A DNA stretch of 64,000 nucleotides from Halohasta litchfieldiae (GTDB lineage Archaea; Halobacteriota; Halobacteria; Halobacteriales; Haloferacaceae), in contig NZ_CP024845.1 in the NCBI RefSeq assembly GCF_002788215.1, positions 2,790,001 to 2,854,000 on the forward strand. The letters are read 5' to 3'. A program made the translations under genes and the position numbers. Position 1 is the stretch's first letter, and each line of letters starts with the position of its first letter. The notes under the pieces were generated by a model, which was not told the origin of the DNA, did no database searches, and saw only the letters and a program-made list of their open reading frames with translations. Shown here piece after piece: positions 35,853 through 45,425 of this stretch.

Positions 35853-37535
35853 ATGAAGTTCACAACGTTTGCCGACCGGCTCGACGAGATCGAGGCCGAG
35901 TCGGGAGACCTAGAGACCATCCAGCAGGTTGCGGCCCTCTTGGCGGCTGCCGACGCGGAGCTTCCCGTCGTCGCTCGCTTCGTCCAAGGGCGAGTGTTTC
36001 CCGCGTGGTCGACGTCGACACTCGATATCGGCCCGTCGCTCTGTTATACCGCCATCGCACGGGCGGCTGGACCGAACGTGTCGACAGATGATATCGAATC
36101 CCAACTGGCCGACCGGGGGGAGATCGGCGCGGTTGCCGAAAGCTACGAGTTTGGCGACCAACAGGGGCTTGCGGCGTTCGGAAGCGGCGGGACCACCGGA
36201 CTGACCATCACCGAGGTCGACGATGAACTCCGCGCGCTCGCTGCCACCGACGGGGCAGGTAGCCAAGATCAGAAGATCGACCGGCTGTTCGGGCTATTTC
36301 GCCAGTGTTCACCGCTGGAAGCTCGGTATCTCGCCCGACTCGTACTGGGAGAGATGCGGATCGGCGTCGGTGAAGGGGCTGTTCGGGACGCTATCAGCGA
36401 GGCGTTCGATCAGCCGCCGGAGGCAGTGAGTCGCGCCCTGCAGGTGACAAATGATTACGGCGAGGTGGCGGCTGTCGCCCGCGATGAGGGCCAAGCGGGA
36501 CTCGATAGTCTCGATCTCGAACTCGGTCGACCGGTCCAATCGATGCTCGCCCAAGCCGGAACCGCCGCCGACGCACTCGATAGCTGGGGCGAGGCCGCCG
36601 CCGAAATCAAGTTTGATGGCGCGCGCGTCCAGATCCACGTCGAGGAAGGCGAGGAGCCGGACGGAATCGGCATGGTTTCGATCTATTCGCGGAATATGGA
36701 CGACGTGACCGCGGCCCTGCCCGACATCGTCGACTTCGTCGAGCGAACCGTAACCGATCCCTGTATCATCGATGGCGAGGTGGTCGCGGTCGACGACACC
36801 GGCGACCCACTCCCGTTCCAGCACGTCCTCCGGCGGTTCCGCCGGAAACACGATATCGAACAGATGCGCGACGAAGTCGAACTTCGACTCGACGCTTTCG
36901 ACTGTCTCCGCGTCGGTAGCCAGAGCCTACTTACAAAGACGCTTGGTGAGCGTCATCGCCATCTTGTAAATGTGCTCGGAGATAGTGATGCGGTTGCGGA
37001 CCTCTTGCTGTCGGACAACCCCGACGAACTCGCGGCCTTCGAAGCCGACGCGCTCGAAGCGGGCCACGAAGGGATTATGCTTAAAAACCCTCAGTCGACC
37101 TACTCACCCGGCGACCGGGGCCAAAACTGGCTCAAGCGCAAACCCGACGTGGAGACGGTCGACCTCGTTGTCACGGGCGCGGAGTGGGGCGAAGGCAGAC
37201 GAGCCAGTTTCCTCGGGACGTTTCTGCTCTCGGTTCGGGAACCTGAGACCGACAGCTACCGAACGATTGGCAAGGTCGCAACCGGGATTACTGACGAGAA
37301 ACTGGCCGAACTGACTGACCTCTTGGAGCCGGAGATCCAGTCGGAGTCGGGACAGACCGTCGACATCCACCCCTCGGTCGTCTTCGAGGTGGGCTACGAG
37401 GAGATCCAGCCCTCGCCGACCTATTCGTCTGGCTATGCACTCCGGTTCCCGCGGTTCATCACAGTTCGAACCGACAAATCGCCAGCTGATGCCGAAACGG
37501 TCGAGCGTATCGAGCGACTCGCCGAAAGCCAGTAG
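35853..37535 (+). CDS. lig: ATP-dependent DNA ligase
   Basis: A 560-residue archaeal DNA ligase I type enzyme. It has an N-terminal DNA-binding domain (residues 1-210) with LVLGEMRIGVGEGAVRDAI, an adenylation domain with motif I AAEIKFDGARVQIH (adenylated Lys253), ISIYSRNMDDV-type motif III, DCIIDGEVVA motif IIIa, GHEGIMLKNPQSTYSPGDRG motif IV and NWLKRKPD motif V, and a C-terminal OB domain. It joins Okazaki fragments during replication, probably with PCNA, although the N-terminal PIP box is not clear to me. The start follows an AT-rich spacer. Confidence 0.95.
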   Translation: MKFTTFADRLDEIEAESGDLETIQQVAALLAAADAELPVVARFVQGRVFPAWSTSTLDIGPSLCYTAIARAAGPNVSTDDIESQLADRGEIGAVAESYEFGDQQGLAAFGSGGTTGLTITEVDDELRALAATDGAGSQDQKIDRLFGLFRQCSPLEARYLARLVLGEMRIGVGEGAVRDAISEAFDQPPEAVSRALQVTNDYGEVAAVARDEGQAGLDSLDLELGRPVQSMLAQAGTAADALDSWGEAAAEIKFDGARVQIHVEEGEEPDGIGMVSIYSRNMDDVTAALPDIVDFVERTVTDPCIIDGEVVAVDDTGDPLPFQHVLRRFRRKHDIEQMRDEVELRLDAFDCLRVGSQSLLTKTLGERHRHLVNVLGDSDAVADLLLSDNPDELAAFEADALEAGHEGIMLKNPQSTYSPGDRGQNWLKRKPDVETVDLVVTGAEWGEGRRASFLGTFLLSVREPETDSYRTIGKVATGITDEKLAELTDLLEPEIQSESGQTVDIHPSVVFEVGYEEIQPSPTYSSGYALRFPRFITVRTDKSPADAETVERIERLAESQ

Positions 37536-37542
37536 GCGGTTC

Positions 37543-39438
37543 CTACTTCTTGGAAGGGTGTTGATCCGTCTGTTCGGTCTCCGAATCCGTCTCAGTAGCC
37601 ACCAGTTTGACACGTGTCAGTTCGATTCGAAGCCCGCCCGTTTCGGAGTCCGCGAGTTCGATCTCCCAGCCGTGAGCCTCGGCGATCTGCTCAACGATAG
37701 AGAGTCCGAGTCCGGTCCCACCGCGCGTCGACGAGTAGCCACGCTCGAAGATCCGGTCGCGGTCGGCAGGGTCAATACCGGGGCCGTCATCGGCAACAAA
37801 GAAGCCATCCGCGAGTGCTCCGACGGTGATGGTCACTGTCGACCCGCCGTGTTCGACTGCATTGCGGAACAAGTTTTCTAGGAGTTGTGTGAGTCGGTTC
37901 CGGTCGGCAGTCACCAGCTGTTCGGTCTCGACCTGTAGCGTTGCCTCCTCGGTCGAGAGATACTGCCAACACTCGACGGCGAGCCGACCCACGTCGACGG
38001 TCTCGGTGTGATCGATCTCTTCGCCGGTCTTGGCCAGCGATAGCAGGTCGTCGATCAGCTGTTCCATTCGAACAATCGCTCGGCGGCTCCGCTCGAAATG
38101 GGCTTTCTCACCGGTTTCTTCGGCTAATTCGAGCGAACCGGAGATCACATTGAGTGGATTACGGAGATCGTGACTGACGATATCAGCGAACTCCACGAGC
38201 CGCTCGTTGTGCCGTTCTAACTCGCGTTCGGACTCTCGAATATCAGTCATGTCGACGATTGCACACACCACCCGCTCGACAGCGCCGTCCGGTGTCGTCA
38301 GTGGCGAGGCACTGATCGACAGCCACCGTGTCGTTCCATCGGAGAGCCTGATGCTGTGTTCGTAGTCGACGACTGGCTCGCCAGTCTGTAGCACGCGGGC
38401 AAACGGAAGCAGGTTGCTGGCAATCGGCTCGTCGTTTTCGTCGCGGATCTGCCAGTCAGGATCGTCGTACCGCCGGTCGCCAATATTCGACCGCGAGAGA
38501 TCAAGCACTAGTTCGCCGTGTTTGTTCGCCCGAATAATTTGGCCGTCGGTATCGAGGAGTGCGATCCCGACCGGACTCGTTTCGAACAGCCGGTCGAGAA
38601 GTTGGCGTTCGGCCTCCAGTTCCTGTTCGCGGTGTTTTCGTGGCGTAATGTCGACGTAGTGTTCGATCCGACCGCCCTCGTAGGGACCGGTCGTGATTGG
38701 ATAGCTCCGGTGTTCGAGCCAGCGGTCCTCACAGGCCGCAGTCGACCGGACGTGACACTCGAACTGTTCGACATAGCTGTTGTCGTCGTAGGTCGCCAGC
38801 ACTTGCCGGGCGAACTCCTCGGGCTCGTCGAACCGGTGTTTGATCTCGTCGGTAATCAACTCACGTTTGTTCTGGCCGATGATCGCGGCTCGATCAACGC
38901 CGAAGTAGCTCTCGATGCTGTCGTTGAGCCAGACCACCGAGAAATCGGCATCCAAAACAAAGGTCCCGACCGACGAGATGTTCAGCACATCCTCAACGAG
39001 TGACCGGTAGTTAGCATCAGTTGCTGTGGAGTCTTGGCGTGCGGGGTCGAATCGTGACGCGCTAGCCCCAGCGACCGCGTTCCGAATGCGAGTGGCGACG
39101 AGAGCGGGATCTGTCTCGCTGTCCACGATATCATTCACACCCACGGCGAGTGCCTCATCGACAGTGGTCTCGGAGTCCGCACCGACAACGAGGACAAACG
39201 GCAGGCTCGGATCGGAGTCACGGAGCTCCGCCAGCAGATCAAGCCCGGTCGACGCGCCCAACCCTGCGTCACAGACAACACAGTCGACCGGAGCTGTCAC
39301 AACGACTTCCATCGCCTCGCTCGCGGTGGCCACAGTGCGGACCGAAAGCCCCTCAGCTCCCCGTTCCAACTGTGGCGCGGTGGGGGCAGAAGACGTGGCT
39401 CCAGAAGCGACACGGAGTACAGAAATATCTCTACCCAT
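37543..39438 (-). CDS. Receiver-PAS-PAS sensor histidine kinase
   Basis: A 631-residue soluble hybrid kinase. Residues about 10-120 are a receiver-like domain (VDCVVCDAGLGASTGLDLLA, phosphoacceptor Asp in VCDAG), followed by a PAS domain (about 150-270, with FVLDADFSVVWLNDSIESYF) and a second PAS (about 285-405, IALLDTDGQIIRANKHGELV). HisKA shows IVSHDLRNPLNVISGSLELA with the phospho-His, and HATPase shows NLFRNAVEHGG and TGLGLSIVEQI. There is no membrane segment, so it senses an internal cue or a partner. It is the intact analogue of the interrupted kinase at 20679/22641. No adjacent response regulator is seen. Confidence 0.9.
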   Translation of the reverse strand: MGRDISVLRVASGATSSAPTAPQLERGAEGLSVRTVATASEAMEVVVTAPVDCVVCDAGLGASTGLDLLAELRDSDPSLPFVLVVGADSETTVDEALAVGVNDIVDSETDPALVATRIRNAVAGASASRFDPARQDSTATDANYRSLVEDVLNISSVGTFVLDADFSVVWLNDSIESYFGVDRAAIIGQNKRELITDEIKHRFDEPEEFARQVLATYDDNSYVEQFECHVRSTAACEDRWLEHRSYPITTGPYEGGRIEHYVDITPRKHREQELEAERQLLDRLFETSPVGIALLDTDGQIIRANKHGELVLDLSRSNIGDRRYDDPDWQIRDENDEPIASNLLPFARVLQTGEPVVDYEHSIRLSDGTTRWLSISASPLTTPDGAVERVVCAIVDMTDIRESERELERHNERLVEFADIVSHDLRNPLNVISGSLELAEETGEKAHFERSRRAIVRMEQLIDDLLSLAKTGEEIDHTETVDVGRLAVECWQYLSTEEATLQVETEQLVTADRNRLTQLLENLFRNAVEHGGSTVTITVGALADGFFVADDGPGIDPADRDRIFERGYSSTRGGTGLGLSIVEQIAEAHGWEIELADSETGGLRIELTRVKLVATETDSETEQTDQHPSKK

Positions 39439-39572
39439 GCTGTTTTATAGGTGATTTGAGAATATAACTATATTGATCAGAAACCTTGTTTATAATATGC
39501 TTACGTGCGTGAATAGTATGGCAAGACTGCAGAATAGCCAGCTACAAATCGGTTGCAGCCGCCAGATCACAT

Positions 39573-40301
39573 ATGACGGTTCGACACGACAACCTCACAG
39601 TCGACTGGCTCGGCTACGCGACCGCGCGGCTCGAATCGACCGCCGGAACAGTCGTCTACACCGATCCGGGGCGGTACGGCGTTCTCGATGGTCAGTATCC
39701 GAAAGACGGCCACCTTGTTGTCGTCACCCATAATCACCATTACGACTCTGACGGAATCAAACGCGTCGCCCGGCAGGATGCGACAGTTGTCATCTCCGAA
39801 GCCGTCGACGCCGACGACATCGACCGCGACGTAACACCGGTCGACGAACTCCCGTACGAAACGATTCGCTGTGGCCACAACGATCATCTGACGGTCGACC
39901 TCGAAACCGACGCCGGCACTCGGACGGTCGACATGTGGACGCTCCCGGCGTACAACCGGCCCGACGGTCCCTGTGCGGACGCCGATGGGAACGTGCCGCA
40001 TCCCGAGGGGTCGGGCTGTGGCTTCCGACTCTCGATTGACGGAACGACCGTTTTCTGGCCCGGCGACACCGACGCGCTCGCTGGCTTCGCTGAACTCGAT
40101 GTCTCGCTGTTTCTGGCCAACATCGGTGGCAGCGTCGTGATGGACCGCCATGCCGCCGCCGACCTCGCCGAGCGAATGGATCCGGATCTGGTGGTGCCGA
40201 TCCACTACGATACCTTCGATCTGCTTGCGGCCGATGACGAAGCGTTTGCGGTCGACGTTGCCAGTCGGTCGGTGCCGGTCGCACTCGACCGGCCCGACTG
40301 A
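39573..40301 (+). CDS. Metallo-beta-lactamase-fold hydrolase, UlaG-like, with altered metal motif
   Basis: A 242-residue MBL-fold protein: DWLGYATARLESTAGTVVYT, DPGRYGVLDG, then the metal-motif region VVVTHNHHYDSDGIKR. The canonical HxHxDH would read THxHxDH, while here it is THNHHYD, so the usual Asp and third His are replaced by Tyr and Asp. Later ligands look normal: FWPGDTDALAGF and VVPIHYDTFDL. It resembles haloarchaeal UlaG/lactonase-type proteins. Either the family uses another ligand set or the protein is a non-canonical hydrolase. It lies upstream of an acyl-CoA ligase on the same strand. Confidence 0.8.
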   Translation: MTVRHDNLTVDWLGYATARLESTAGTVVYTDPGRYGVLDGQYPKDGHLVVVTHNHHYDSDGIKRVARQDATVVISEAVDADDIDRDVTPVDELPYETIRCGHNDHLTVDLETDAGTRTVDMWTLPAYNRPDGPCADADGNVPHPEGSGCGFRLSIDGTTVFWPGDTDALAGFAELDVSLFLANIGGSVVMDRHAAADLAERMDPDLVVPIHYDTFDLLAADDEAFAVDVASRSVPVALDRPD

Positions 40302-40360
40302 GCCGGTTAGTCACTGCCTACTGCCGCAACACGCAAGGTCGACGGCCAGAGAGGGAGGAT

Positions 40361-42004
40361 ATGAGCTGGCAGATCATGCCCACCTACGACTCCCTCGACG
40401 AGGCCCACGAGGAGTTCGAGTGGGAGTTACCGGACGACTACAATCCGGCACGAGACTGTCTGCGGAAACACGACCCTGACCGAACGGCACTGAGATACGA
40501 GCGTGTCGACGGCTCGGTGTCGACCCACACGTACGGTGATCTCAACGACAAATCGGACCGACTTGCCGCCGCGCTCGGGGAACTGGGAATCGAACCGGGC
40601 GACCGTGTTGCGGTCGTTGTTCCACAGAAGCCCGCGAATCCAGTTACGCATTTCGCAAACTGGAAACTCGGCGCGGTTTCGGTGCCACTGACGGTGTTGT
40701 TTGGTCCCGAAAGTCTCGAATACAGACTCGAAGACAGCGGTGCGAGCGTAGTCGTGGTCGACCCCACTGTTCGCGAAACAATCGACGAGATCCGAGACGA
40801 CTGTCCGGATCTCGATCACGTGATCGAACTCGGCGAGGATGTTGCGGACGATGCCCACGCCTTTGAGGACCTTGTTTCCGCCCATGAGTCCGGGTTCGAG
40901 AGTTACGAGTCGACGCCCGAGACGTCGACGGCGATCATGTACACAAGCGGGAGCACGGGGCCGCCGAAGGGCGTCCTCCACAGCCACGCGCTGTGGCTCG
41001 GGCGGGCAGCGGCCGCCTACAACTACTTCGATCAAGGCCTCGATGGGGCGACGCTCTGGACGCCCGCCGACTGGGCGTGGGGGGCCGCACTCGGCGGGAC
41101 GCTGTTGGCTGGGCTCCATCACGGCGCGACTGTTGTCGCGTGGCCACGCGAAGGGTTCGACCCCGAGGCCGTGTTCGACTTTCTGGATCGCCACGACGTG
41201 AGCCACTCGTTTATGCCGCCAACCGCACTCCGGATGTTGATGAGTGTCGACGATCCGGCCGACCGGTATGACCTCAGTTTAGAGGCGCTGGCAGCCGCAG
41301 GCGAACCCCTGACCCCGGAAATTCTGGAGTGGGCCGCCGAGAGTTTCAATGACGTTCCGGTCAACGAGTTTTACGGCCAGACCGAACTCAATCTCGTTGT
41401 CGGCAACAGTTCGACGTGGTTCCCGGCCCAGCCCGAGAGCATGGGCCAGCCGTTTCCGGGCTACGAGGTCCGGGTGGTCGACCCCGCCGATCCCGACCCC
41501 ACCGAACCGCTGCCACGAGGCGAGGCTGGCGAACTCGCGATCAGAGCCGACGACCGGCGGGTCTTTTTCGACGAGTACTGGAAGCTTCCCGCAAAGACCG
41601 CCGCGAAACAGACCGGAGACGGCTGGTTTCTGACCGGCGATATCGTCCGCCGGGACGACGACGGCTATCTCTGGTTCGTCTCGCGGGCCGACGACGTGAT
41701 TCTCACGAGTGGCTACCGTGTCGGGCCGATGGAGGTCGAGGGAGTCCTCCTCGGCCATTCGGCTGTCGAACAGGCTGGTGTCGTCGGTATTCCGGACGAA
41801 ACTCGCGGCGAGGCGATCAAGGCGTTCGTCCAGCCTGCGACGGCTGGCGGTGGCTCAGCTGATCTTCGGGCGGAACTCAAGGCGCTCGTTTGCGACCAGC
41901 TCGCGGCCTACGAGTACCCCCGCGAGATCGAGTTCGTCGACTCGCTGCCGACGACCACGACGGGCAAGATCCAACGGCGTGAGCTGCGTGAGCACTCAGA
42001 GTAG
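40361..42004 (+). CDS. Acyl-CoA synthetase (AMP-forming, medium-chain type)
   Basis: A 547-residue member of the acetyl-CoA synthetase/acyl ligase family. The AMP-binding P-loop is IMYTSGSTGPPKGVLHSH (about 190-207), followed by TPADWAWGAALGG, FYGQTELNLVVGNSS (A5 region) and GDGWFLTGDIVRRDDDGYLWF (A7). The C-terminal domain has RADDVILTSGYRVGPMEVE and the catalytic Lys in TTTGKIQRREL. The pattern with W in the middle and GQTE fits medium-chain or propionate-type acyl-CoA ligases. It starts 60 bases after the MBL gene, with gggaggat just before the ATG, and ends converging with an aldo/keto reductase. Confidence 0.9.
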   Translation: MSWQIMPTYDSLDEAHEEFEWELPDDYNPARDCLRKHDPDRTALRYERVDGSVSTHTYGDLNDKSDRLAAALGELGIEPGDRVAVVVPQKPANPVTHFANWKLGAVSVPLTVLFGPESLEYRLEDSGASVVVVDPTVRETIDEIRDDCPDLDHVIELGEDVADDAHAFEDLVSAHESGFESYESTPETSTAIMYTSGSTGPPKGVLHSHALWLGRAAAAYNYFDQGLDGATLWTPADWAWGAALGGTLLAGLHHGATVVAWPREGFDPEAVFDFLDRHDVSHSFMPPTALRMLMSVDDPADRYDLSLEALAAAGEPLTPEILEWAAESFNDVPVNEFYGQTELNLVVGNSSTWFPAQPESMGQPFPGYEVRVVDPADPDPTEPLPRGEAGELAIRADDRRVFFDEYWKLPAKTAAKQTGDGWFLTGDIVRRDDDGYLWFVSRADDVILTSGYRVGPMEVEGVLLGHSAVEQAGVVGIPDETRGEAIKAFVQPATAGGGSADLRAELKALVCDQLAAYEYPREIEFVDSLPTTTTGKIQRRELREHSE

Positions 42005-42012
42005 TCCGACGC

Positions 42013-42777
42013 TCACTCGGGATACAGTTCGAGCGTCCGGCCGATCTCGTCGATCTGTCGACACTCCACGTCAGTGAGCTGTAGCTGCTGGGCGTCGAGG
42101 TTGGCTTCGAGATGGCGTCGGCTGCTCGATTTCGGAATCGCCACCACGTTTCGTTTCGCAAGCAGCCACGCAATGGAGACGGCTTCGGGTGTCGTCTCGT
42201 GGTCCTCGGCGATGTCGACGACAGTGTCGATCTCCCGGACGTGCCCACCTGCCAGCGGCGAGTAGGCGACGAGGTGGTAGTCGTGTTTACGGGCGTCGGC
42301 GAGCAGTTCCGGTGACCAAAAGAGCGGATGGCATTCGACTTGGTGGGCGGCGATGGGTACGGCAAGCTGTTGTCGTGCCTCTCTGAGTTGGTCGACGGTG
42401 AAGTTACTGAGGCCGACCGCGCCAATCGTCCCGGCGTCGTAGAGATCATCGAACGCCGAGAGCGTCGTCTCGGGAGTGTAGGTGTTGATCGGACGGTGGA
42501 CGTACAGTAGGTCGATCCTGTCGAGACCGAGCCGATCCAGACTCTCGGTCGTCGTGGCGCTGACAGCTGCCGGATCGAGGCTGTCCGCCCAGACTTTCGT
42601 CGCCACGATCACCTCGGCGCGGTCGACGTTACTCGCGGCGAGCCCGTCGCCGACGACTTCCTCGTTGTCGTATATCTGTGCGGTATCGAGGTGTCGGTAC
42701 CCCACTTCCAGTGCGGTTTCAATTGTCGACGGCGTCTCGATGCCCATGGTCCCCAAGCCGACCGGTGGTAGCTCCAT
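42013..42777 (-). CDS. Aldo/keto reductase
   Basis: A 254-residue TIM-barrel reductase using NADPH. The opening MELPPVGLGTMG and RHLDTAQIYDNEEVVGDGL contain the Asp and Tyr of the catalytic tetrad, Lys is in EVIVATKVWADSLD, and His in LLYVHRPINTYTPE. The C-terminal cofactor loop is NVVAIPKSSSRRHLEANLDA, where K, S and R bind the NADPH 2'-phosphate. The barrel is a little shorter than the typical 270-290 residues. ATG 42777 is preferred; the frame extends to 42987 but that part is Cys/His/Arg-rich and non-acidic. Substrate unknown. Confidence 0.9.
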   Translation of the reverse strand: MELPPVGLGTMGIETPSTIETALEVGYRHLDTAQIYDNEEVVGDGLAASNVDRAEVIVATKVWADSLDPAAVSATTTESLDRLGLDRIDLLYVHRPINTYTPETTLSAFDDLYDAGTIGAVGLSNFTVDQLREARQQLAVPIAAHQVECHPLFWSPELLADARKHDYHLVAYSPLAGGHVREIDTVVDIAEDHETTPEAVSIAWLLAKRNVVAIPKSSSRRHLEANLDAQQLQLTDVECRQIDEIGRTLELYPE

Positions 42778-42903
42778 ACGGTGCGTTGATCGGTGACCGA
42801 CAAGAACGCTACCGGTTCGGAACCGATAACCTAGTCTGAAAGTCTCGAAACCGACCGTTTCACACCTCATACTAAGCAAGTTGGCGTGGTAGCGTTGAGG
42901 ACA

Positions 42904-43695
42904 ATGCAACAGAACGACCCGACAGCACAGTCCGACGGTATCGACATCCGCGGACCCGATGACGGCCCGTCGGTCGTCTTCGTTCACGGAGCCGTATTCA
43001 CACAGACGATGTGGGCACCACAGCGTGATGCACTCTCATCGGATCGGAAGGTGATCACGCTAGATCTCCCCGGGCATGGAACGCGATCCGACGAGGACTT
43101 CGAGTTCGATGTCGCACTTGATCTGCTCGACTCAGTCGTCGACGAACACGCGACCGATGAACTGCTCGTCGTCGGCCTCTCGCTCGGCGGCTATCTTGCG
43201 ACCGAGTACGCCAGTCAGCATCCGGATCGCGTCGACGGCGTCGTCCTCTCGGGCTGTAGCGTCAATCCGGTCGACGGGATGGGACTGCTGACACGTGCTA
43301 CGGGTGGCATCACTCGGCTGGCAACACGCAGCGACCGAGTCAACCGGTTCGTCGACAAAGCCGCGACCAACTGGGTTCGCAAACAGGATCTCTCCGAGGA
43401 GTACAAAGACGAAATCGTCGACTCGGGTTTCTATCCCAAACAGTTCGGCAACGCGGGGCCTGATCTCGCTGGGCGGGATTTCCGTGCCGCGCTGGCGACC
43501 TACCGCGGACCCTCGCTCATTCTCAACGGGGAACGTGACGTCGTGATGCGCCGCGGTGAGGGAGCCCACGCGGCGGCCGCCCAGCACTGTGAGATCGAGA
43601 TCATCGAGAACGCAGGCCACGTCGCCAATCTCCCCCGACCAGCAGCTTACACTGACAAAATCCGTGAGTTCATGCGTCAAACCGTGCTTGCATAG
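42904..43695 (+). CDS. Alpha/beta hydrolase
   Basis: A 263-residue alpha/beta-hydrolase fold protein. The oxyanion-hole region is VVFVHGAVFTQTMW, the nucleophile elbow is LLVVGLSLGGYLA (Gly-Leu-Ser-Leu-Gly), the acid is in SLILNGERDVVMRRGEG, and the catalytic His is in IIENAGHVANLPRP. A small lid-like insertion (GITRLATRSDRVNRFVD) follows strand 6. The closest generic matches are esterases and 3-oxoadipate enol-lactonase-type hydrolases; the substrate is unknown. ATG 42904 is taken as start. Confidence 0.88.
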   Translation: MQQNDPTAQSDGIDIRGPDDGPSVVFVHGAVFTQTMWAPQRDALSSDRKVITLDLPGHGTRSDEDFEFDVALDLLDSVVDEHATDELLVVGLSLGGYLATEYASQHPDRVDGVVLSGCSVNPVDGMGLLTRATGGITRLATRSDRVNRFVDKAATNWVRKQDLSEEYKDEIVDSGFYPKQFGNAGPDLAGRDFRAALATYRGPSLILNGERDVVMRRGEGAHAAAAQHCEIEIIENAGHVANLPRPAAYTDKIREFMRQTVLA

Positions 43696-43700
43696 CCGGT

Positions 43701-44096
43701 TCAGATAGCCACGACCCACGCCTTGTAGGTCGACTCGTAGCCATAGACCGTCTGAAACGCCTCGTCGATAAACATCGCCAGTCGGTTGGCGTCCGACCGC
43801 GCGGTGATCTCGGCGTGGGTGCCCTCGGCCTCCTCCGGACTCTCTAAGCTCTCGGCACGGAACTCCGGATACGAATCGAGCAGTCCCTTCAGGCGGTCGA
43901 GTTCGTCGTCGGTGCAGTCCATCGACACCGTCGTATCGCTGAACTGAATCCACGGCGTGAGTTCCTCGGTCGACTCCGGGGGCAGTTCGTCCGGCTCGAT
44001 GGTGAGAAACTCGCTGTCCCGTTTCCGATGGGCGGTAATCGCCTCGGCGAACAGCTGTCGACGCTCGGTGTCGGTTGCGGCATCGAATCTGGTCAT
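43701..44096 (-). CDS. Haloarchaeal hypothetical protein
   Basis: A 131-residue acidic soluble protein: MTRFDAATDTERRQLFAEAI, a short strand DTTVSMDCTDDELDRLKGLL in the middle, and a C-terminal helix NRLAMFIDEAFQTVYGYEST ending in YKAWVVAI. It looks folded and its composition matches real genes. No family is recognised with certainty. It converges with the alpha/beta hydrolase (5 bases between stops) and is followed upstream by the Dut-like gene on the same strand. Confidence 0.7.
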   Translation of the reverse strand: MTRFDAATDTERRQLFAEAITAHRKRDSEFLTIEPDELPPESTEELTPWIQFSDTTVSMDCTDDELDRLKGLLDSYPEFRAESLESPEEAEGTHAEITARSDANRLAMFIDEAFQTVYGYESTYKAWVVAI

Positions 44097-44175
44097 ACTG
44101 CTTGGTAGGCAGTGGCTACTGAAAGAATGACTGCTTCACCTCGCCACAACGGGAGTTTGTGGAGTTCGGCGAGTG

Positions 44176-44604
44176 TTAGTCGGCGAGTACCGTCGACAGT
44201 CGAGCGTTTTCCTTGATTTTGATTCCACCTGCACCGACCGTCAGCGGAACAGGGTCCAGTGACTCGCCGGTTCCCAGATGGAGTGTTGGATGGAACGCGC
44301 CGCGCGTGCGAACTGCATCCCGCGTCTGCAAGACGAGTGTCATGCCTTCGGGGACTGAAAGCGTCTCGTTGTACTCGATGAGGTACACTCCCGCCGAAAG
44401 CTCCCACCAGCCGTAGTCGTCATCGGGATCACGCTTTTCGGTTTCGACTGGCTCCGTTTCGGCTTTGTCGAGTTCGCCGCCGCCGAAGTCGACGCGACCC
44501 GATTCGGTGACCCGTAAAATCGAATCAACGGTGAGATCCAGCCCACGGGACTCGGTTTGGGTCGGTTCGTAGACGAGGTCGTCGACGAATGCGGTAAGGT
44601 CCAT
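44176..44604 (-). CDS. dCTP deaminase/dUTPase-superfamily-like protein, degenerate
   Basis: A 142-residue protein that reads like a divergent Dcd/Dut-fold member: SRGLDLTVDSILRVTESGRV, then GVYLIEYNETLSVPEGMTLV, LQTRDAVRTRGAFHPTLHLG and the final LTVGAGGIKIKENARLSTVL. The nucleotide-contact phrase RSS(L/M) of the true enzyme at 17819 is changed to RDAVRTRG, and no GYEG loop is seen, so it may not be catalytic. ATG 44604 is chosen over 44685 because the upstream part would be a basic leader that overlaps the adenylate kinase promoter. It is divergent from adk. Confidence 0.65.
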   Translation of the reverse strand: MDLTAFVDDLVYEPTQTESRGLDLTVDSILRVTESGRVDFGGGELDKAETEPVETEKRDPDDDYGWWELSAGVYLIEYNETLSVPEGMTLVLQTRDAVRTRGAFHPTLHLGTGESLDPVPLTVGAGGIKIKENARLSTVLAD

Positions 44605-44711
44605 AGTCGCTCTTTCGACAGGAGCTACAAAAAGTTCGGCTCCCAGTGTGCCTGTCCGTCGGATCACAGGAGTTTCTTCAAGCATTTAACCCCGGCCACA
44701 GAGGGATAGAT

Positions 44712-45329
44712 ATGAGCAAGCGAATTCTGCTGCTAGGTGCACCCGGTGCAGGGAAAGGAACCCAGAGCAAGCGGCTGGCCGAGGAGTACGGTATCGAACA
44801 CATCACCACGGGCGACGCACTCCGTGCGAACAAGGACATGGAGACCGAGCACGGGACTCCGCGTGAGTATATGGACGCTGGCGACCTCGTTCCTGACGCA
44901 GTCGTCAACGAAATCGTCGACGCCGCACTCGCGGATGCAGACGGCTTCGTGCTCGATGGCTACCCACGCAACCTTTCGCAGGCCGAGTATCTCAGCGAGC
45001 AGACTGATCTGACTGCGGCACTCTTCCTCGATGTCGGCGAGGACGAACTGATCCGCCGACTGACCGGTCGACGGATGGATCCCGAGACGGGCGACATCTA
45101 TCACACCGAGTTCAACATGCCCGACGACGAGGAGATCGAGGCGCGACTCGTCCAGCGAGACGACGACACCGAGGAGGTTGTCAAAGACCGCCTCGAAACC
45201 TACTACGACAACACTGAACCCGTGATCGACCACTACCGCGAGCAGGGTGCTCTCGTCGAAGTCGACGGCGAGGCCCATCCCGACGAAGTCTTCGAGCGCA
45301 TCACAGACGTCGTTGAATCGGAAGCCTAA
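44712..45329 (+). CDS. adk: Adenylate kinase
   Basis: A 205-residue adenylate kinase of the bacterial-like short type. P-loop [20 protein letters not shown] is at residues about 8-27; the AMP site has [26 protein letters not shown] holds the Arg-containing AMP clamp; the LID region starts [20 protein letters not shown] without the zinc-binding Cys. In haloarchaea it normally sits downstream of secY and ribosomal genes together with the DUF106 gene, which is here too, but secY is not in the window. It balances AMP, ADP and ATP. ATG 44712 is set by the P-loop distance. Confidence 0.95.
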   Translation: MSKRILLLGAPGAGKGTQSKRLAEEYGIEHITTGDALRANKDMETEHGTPREYMDAGDLVPDAVVNEIVDAALADADGFVLDGYPRNLSQAEYLSEQTDLTAALFLDVGEDELIRRLTGRRMDPETGDIYHTEFNMPDDEEIEARLVQRDDDTEEVVKDRLETYYDNTEPVIDHYREQGALVEVDGEAHPDEVFERITDVVESEA

Positions 45330-45425
45330 CGGCTCGAAACAGTCACGTCGACGGTGACTGTCGCAGCGAGTGAACAGACACCGAGAGTACAACCTTCTTA
45401 ACCGGTGGATACCAACCGACTGGTA

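Noticed and set aside
44605-44685. N-terminal extension of the Dut-like protein
   Set aside because: Basic, low-similarity leader overlapping the divergent adk promoter; the ATG at 44604 starts the acidic conserved part.
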